Assembly (NCBI GenBank): GCA_903959665.1
Contig: CAJBXY010000125.1
Coordinates: 1-38,324, forward strand
Reading direction: 5' to 3'
DNA: 38,324 nucleotides
Origin: an uncultured Solirubrobacterales bacterium
Lineage (GTDB): Bacteria > Actinomycetota > Thermoleophilia > Solirubrobacterales > Solirubrobacteraceae
Shown here: positions 35,862-38,324 of the stretch, piece after piece
How the letters are laid out: every line of letters begins with the position of its first letter
Position numbering within the stretch: the first letter of the stretch is position 1
Notes under the pieces: generated by a model
The model's database searches: none
Told to the model about the DNA's origin: nothing
Seen by the model: only the letters and a program-made list of their open reading frames with translations
Program-made: the position numbers and the translations under genes

Positions 35862-36881
35862 ATGATCAGACCACTAGCCATCGCCGCAGCGATCTTTGCC
35901 GCAGCAACGCTGAGCGCCTGCGGCGCCAAGCAGGACGTCGTCACCAGCCCGACCCCGCGCAGCGTGCGCGTAATTCTCGACCAGCCAACAAACGCCGACC
36001 ACATTGGCCTTTACATGGCCAAGCAGGAAGGCGAGTTTGCCAAGGTCGGGCTCGACGTCAAGTTGATCAACCCATCCGACCCTTCGCAGCCGCTTGAGCT
36101 GCTCCAGAGCGGCGGCGCTGACCTGGCGATCTCGTACGAGCCGGAGCTGCTGATCGAACGCGACAAGGGGGCGGCGATCCTTGCCGTCGGCGCGGTTGCG
36201 CAGCGGCCGCTGGCGTCGCTGATGAGCGTCGATGACAAGGTCGTTGACCCACGCAAGCTTGAAGGCGCCAAGATCGGCACCTCCGGCCTCGCCTACGAGG
36301 ACGCGTTTCTCGACCAGATCCTTTCCGCCGCGGGCGTCGACACAACCTCGGTGAAGAAAGTTGACGTTGGCTTCGATCTGGCCCGCGCGATGACCTCGGG
36401 GCGCGTTGACGCGACGCTCGGGGCGTTCTGGAACATCGACGGCGTTGAGCTGCGCCTAGCGAAGAAGCGGCCGCGGATCATGCCGGTCGACCGTGCCGGT
36501 GTTCCCCCCTACGACGAGCTGGTGCTGGCAGCGCGGAACGAAACCGTCTCACGCAACGGCGCGATGATCCGTCGCTTCGTCGGTGCGCTCCAGCGAGGGA
36601 CGCGGGCAGCGAGAGCCAACCCGCCCGCCGCTATTGCCGCGCTGCGCGACGCTGCGCCCAAGCTAAAGGGGCGCGATGCGACCGCAACGGCGCGGGCGAC
36701 GCTGCCGCTGCTCTTCCCAGCGGCGAGCAAACCGTTTGGCTGGCAAGAACCGAGCCAGTGGCAAACCTTCGCCGACTGGATGAAGCGCAACGAGCTGCTT
36801 GCGACACCGGTCGACAGTGCGCAGGCCTTCACGAACGAGTTCTTGCCCGGAGAGGGCCTCGGCTCGGAGACAACTCCTTAG
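35862..36881 (+). CDS. Substrate-binding lipoprotein (NMT1/ThiY-like, ABC type)
   Basis: A 339-residue exported lipoprotein. The signal peptide (IRPLAIAAAIFAAATLSAC) ends in a lipobox with Cys20. The mature part is of the NMT1/THI5 type: VRVILDQPTNADHIGLYMAKQEGEFAKVGLDVKLI, then LLQSGGADLAISYEPELL and KLEGAKIGTSGLAYEDAFLDQIL, as in pyrimidine-precursor (ThiY) and taurine/nitrate-type binding proteins. The exact ligand is unknown. No ABC permease or ATPase gene lies beside it here, so it is either an orphan or served by a remote transporter. It converges on the next gene 17 bases away. Confidence 0.9.
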   Translation: MIRPLAIAAAIFAAATLSACGAKQDVVTSPTPRSVRVILDQPTNADHIGLYMAKQEGEFAKVGLDVKLINPSDPSQPLELLQSGGADLAISYEPELLIERDKGAAILAVGAVAQRPLASLMSVDDKVVDPRKLEGAKIGTSGLAYEDAFLDQILSAAGVDTTSVKKVDVGFDLARAMTSGRVDATLGAFWNIDGVELRLAKKRPRIMPVDRAGVPPYDELVLAARNETVSRNGAMIRRFVGALQRGTRAARANPPAAIAALRDAAPKLKGRDATATARATLPLLFPAASKPFGWQEPSQWQTFADWMKRNELLATPVDSAQAFTNEFLPGEGLGSETTP

Positions 36882-36882
36882 C

Positions 36883-36908
36883 GCAGCGAAGCTGATCTTC
36901 AGCGCTGC
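36883..36908. terminator. Hairpin between convergent genes
   Basis: GCAGCG (36883-36888) pairs with CGCTGC (36903-36908), with an inner AAG/CTT extension. There is no U-tract; it may act on both strands and overlaps the end of the gene at 36899. Confidence 0.3.
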
Positions 36909-37189
36909 AGCATGTGCACGTCGACGAGGAACGAACGCGAAGCAGCGATCGAACCTTTCCCTGAACGCTTGCGGCGACGCGCCGCCTTGCCGCTGCGCCG
37001 GCGCGATACAACGGCGCAGACGACGGCGCCGGCGACGAATGAGCCACCGACGACGGCGGCCTGGGTGGCTACCAGCTCGGCCGCCGTGCGGCGCACCGGC
37101 AGCGGCCGCGCCTCGTTGACGACAACGGCATCGACCTCTTCGTCGATTCGCCTCTCCTCGCTGCTGGCTGTGCCGGTGTCAAGCATCAT
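36899..37189 (-). CDS. Small single-pass membrane protein
   Basis: A protein of 96 residues from the ATG at 37189 (or 37186). It has an acidic N-terminus (ASSEERRIDEEVDAVVV), a short LPVRRT motif, one hydrophobic helix (AAVVGGSFVAGAVVCAVV), a strongly basic segment (RRRSGKAARRRKRSGKG) and an SRSFLVDVHML ending. The charge pattern predicts the C-terminus in the cytoplasm. Its start overlaps the stop of the GNAT-like gene by about 10 bases, so it is coupled to it. I do not recognise a family, and no function can be assigned. Confidence 0.7.
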   Translation of the reverse strand: MMLDTGTASSEERRIDEEVDAVVVNEARPLPVRRTAAELVATQAAVVGGSFVAGAVVCAVVSRRRSGKAARRRKRSGKGSIAASRSFLVDVHMLQR

Positions 37190-38324
37190 CAGCGGCAAGA
37201 GTAGCTTCGTTTGCGCTCGCGTGCGACGAATCGGTGCGCCAGGGGAACGCTTCGGCGTCAGCGAGCGACGGTTCGGCGCGATCGACCAGCAGCCGTTCGT
37301 AGAAACGGTAGCGGCGAACGACCGTGCCGCCCATCCCTTCCATTCCGCGATTCATCGCCTTATTGGTCTCCAAGATCCAGCCGGTCTCGCCGCCGCCCTG
37401 TGGCGTTGACTCGGCCGATTCGTAATGCATCTCGTAGAGCCGCGCGGCAACCCCGGCATGCTGATAGTCACGCTTGACGCCGAGCGCGAAGACGCGCACA
37501 CGATCGATCTTCCTGCGTGCGCGCAGAATTTTCAGCCAGCCGAACGGCAACAGCCGCCCATTGCCGGCGGCTTTGATCGCCTGGTTGAAGTCGGGCAGCG
37601 TCAAGGCGGCGCCGACGACCTCGCCGGTGTCGGCCTTCTCGGCGATCATCGCCCAGTTTTCGTCAAGCACAAACTTCAGGTCTTCGGCGTAAGCGCGCGC
37701 CTCTTTTTCGCTCAGCGGCACGAAACCCCAGTTGCGCTCCCAAGCCTCGTTGTAAACCTCAAGGAAACGGCCCACCTCAGCCTGCAGCTGCTTCTTGCGC
37801 ATCGGCCGGCAGATGATTCCGTGTTCGCTTTCAACCTTCTCTGCCATCTCCCAGATCGCCGGGTGGACATCGGCCTTGCCGCTGATGTGTAGATCCCACA
37901 TCAGCGTGTCCATCGCCTTGCGCAGCCCGCAGGCCTCTTCGAGCAGCGTGCGGTAGTAGGGGAAGTGCCATTCGGTGAGGATGATTGGCGTCAATTCGTA
38001 ACCCTCGATCAGTAGGCCGCACTCGTCGTTGGTCGAGAAGCTCATCGGGCCGACGATGCGGTCTCGCCCGCGCTCACTGTTCCATTCGGCTGCGGCGTCG
38101 ATCAGCGCCGCCGCTGCCTCTGCGTCGTCTTCGCATTCAAAGAAGCCGAACAGCCCCCAGAGGTTGTCCTGAAACTCGTTGAGGTTGTTGTCAACATGGG
38201 CCGAGATCCGCCCGACGACGCGGCCGTCGCGGTAGGCGAGGAAGAGCTGAACTTCAGCATGCTCAAAGAATGGGTTGTGCTTTGGATCGATGTGGCGGGC
38301 GCGCTCAAACCTCAGCGGCGCGAC
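37179..38324 (-). CDS. GNAT-like protein, N-terminus cut by the window end
   Basis: The frame is open to the last base of the window, so the real protein starts beyond 38324; 381 residues are visible. An internal ATG at 38045 is not the start, because the upstream frame is clearly coding (KHNPFFEHAEVQLFLAYR, VVGRISAHVDNNLNEF, WGLFGFFECEDDAEAAAALI). The central part has MSFSTNDECGLLIEGYE and WHFPYYRTLLEEAC; the C-terminal half has VVGAALTLPDFNQAI and VFALGVKRDYQHAGVAARLYEMHYE, which resembles the acetyl-CoA loop of GNAT N-acetyltransferases. This tandem-GNAT-like architecture is common in uncharacterised actinomycete proteins. Substrate unknown. It is translationally coupled to the small membrane protein. 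Confidence 0.85.
   Translation of the reverse strand, partial: VAPLRFERARHIDPKHNPFFEHAEVQLFLAYRDGRVVGRISAHVDNNLNEFQDNLWGLFGFFECEDDAEAAAALIDAAAEWNSERGRDRIVGPMSFSTNDECGLLIEGYELTPIILTEWHFPYYRTLLEEACGLRKAMDTLMWDLHISGKADVHPAIWEMAEKVESEHGIICRPMRKKQLQAEVGRFLEVYNEAWERNWGFVPLSEKEARAYAEDLKFVLDENWAMIAEKADTGEVVGAALTLPDFNQAIKAAGNGRLLPFGWLKILRARRKIDRVRVFALGVKRDYQHAGVAARLYEMHYESAESTPQGGGETGWILETNKAMNRGMEGMGGTVVRRYRFYERLLVDRAEPSLADAEAFPWRTDSSHASANEATLAADDA

Overview
This is a GC-rich chromosomal segment (roughly 60% GC by eye), densely coding and rich in overlapping stop/start codons (ATGA, GTGA, TGATG, TAGTG). CarD, a ClpC with no McsAB or CtsR beside it, a PadR regulator, a MerR-HTH/class III cyclase and a D-glucuronyl C5-epimerase-like secreted protein point to an actinomycete, most likely of the Thermoleophilia/Solirubrobacterales type. 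That placement is inference from gene content and protein style, not from a marker phylogeny. I see no rRNA, tRNA, CRISPR, insertion sequence or prophage gene.

Region 1 (1-24066, nearly all on the minus strand) is a conserved housekeeping backbone. Read in the direction of transcription it runs: a histone-like coiled-coil protein, an SCP2-like protein, a MerR-HTH adenylate cyclase, tilS, hpt, ftsH, folP, folB, an acyl-CoA thioesterase, folK, terC, (a GST on the plus strand), a DUF4282 protein, coaX, dusB, greA, lysS, clpC, a CDGSH [2Fe-2S] protein, radA, disA, carD, ispD, ispF, cysS, rlmB, and the first codons of a gene that may be a SigH-like sigma factor. The order tilS-hpt-ftsH-fol-coaX-dusB-lysS-clpC-radA-disA-ispD-ispF-cysS-rlmB parallels the well-known Bacillus arrangement. 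Insertions (CDGSH gene, thioesterase, terC/GST/DUF4282) and an absence (folE) mark where this lineage differs. The genes cover translation fidelity and tRNA/rRNA modification, proteolysis, DNA repair with c-di-AMP signalling, folate, CoA and isoprenoid precursors.

Region 2 (24059-38324) is accessory and switches strand often: a nucleoside phosphorylase, a second coiled-coil protein, an unrecognised protein whose frame extends upstream without a normal start codon, a PadR/SRPBCC pair, a small basic protein, a Ca2+/H+ antiporter, a secreted glucuronyl epimerase-like protein, an EVE protein with a four-helix membrane protein, a MoxR/VWA (CoxD/CoxE-like) pair, a small membrane protein behind a Baeyer-Villiger-type monooxygenase, a cold-shock protein with a structured leader, an NMT1/ThiY-like lipoprotein, a membrane-anchored small protein, and a GNAT-like protein cut by the window end.

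The most striking non-gene signal is that many transcription-unit-leading genes carry a TANNNT -10-like hexamer only 6-9 bases before the start codon and have no Shine-Dalgarno, the signature of leaderless mRNAs. Genes with a true leader (clpC, cspA, the coiled-coil gene at 24793) carry a clear Shine-Dalgarno instead. This signal also helps choose starts for dusB, coaX, radA, hpt and the DUF4282 gene.
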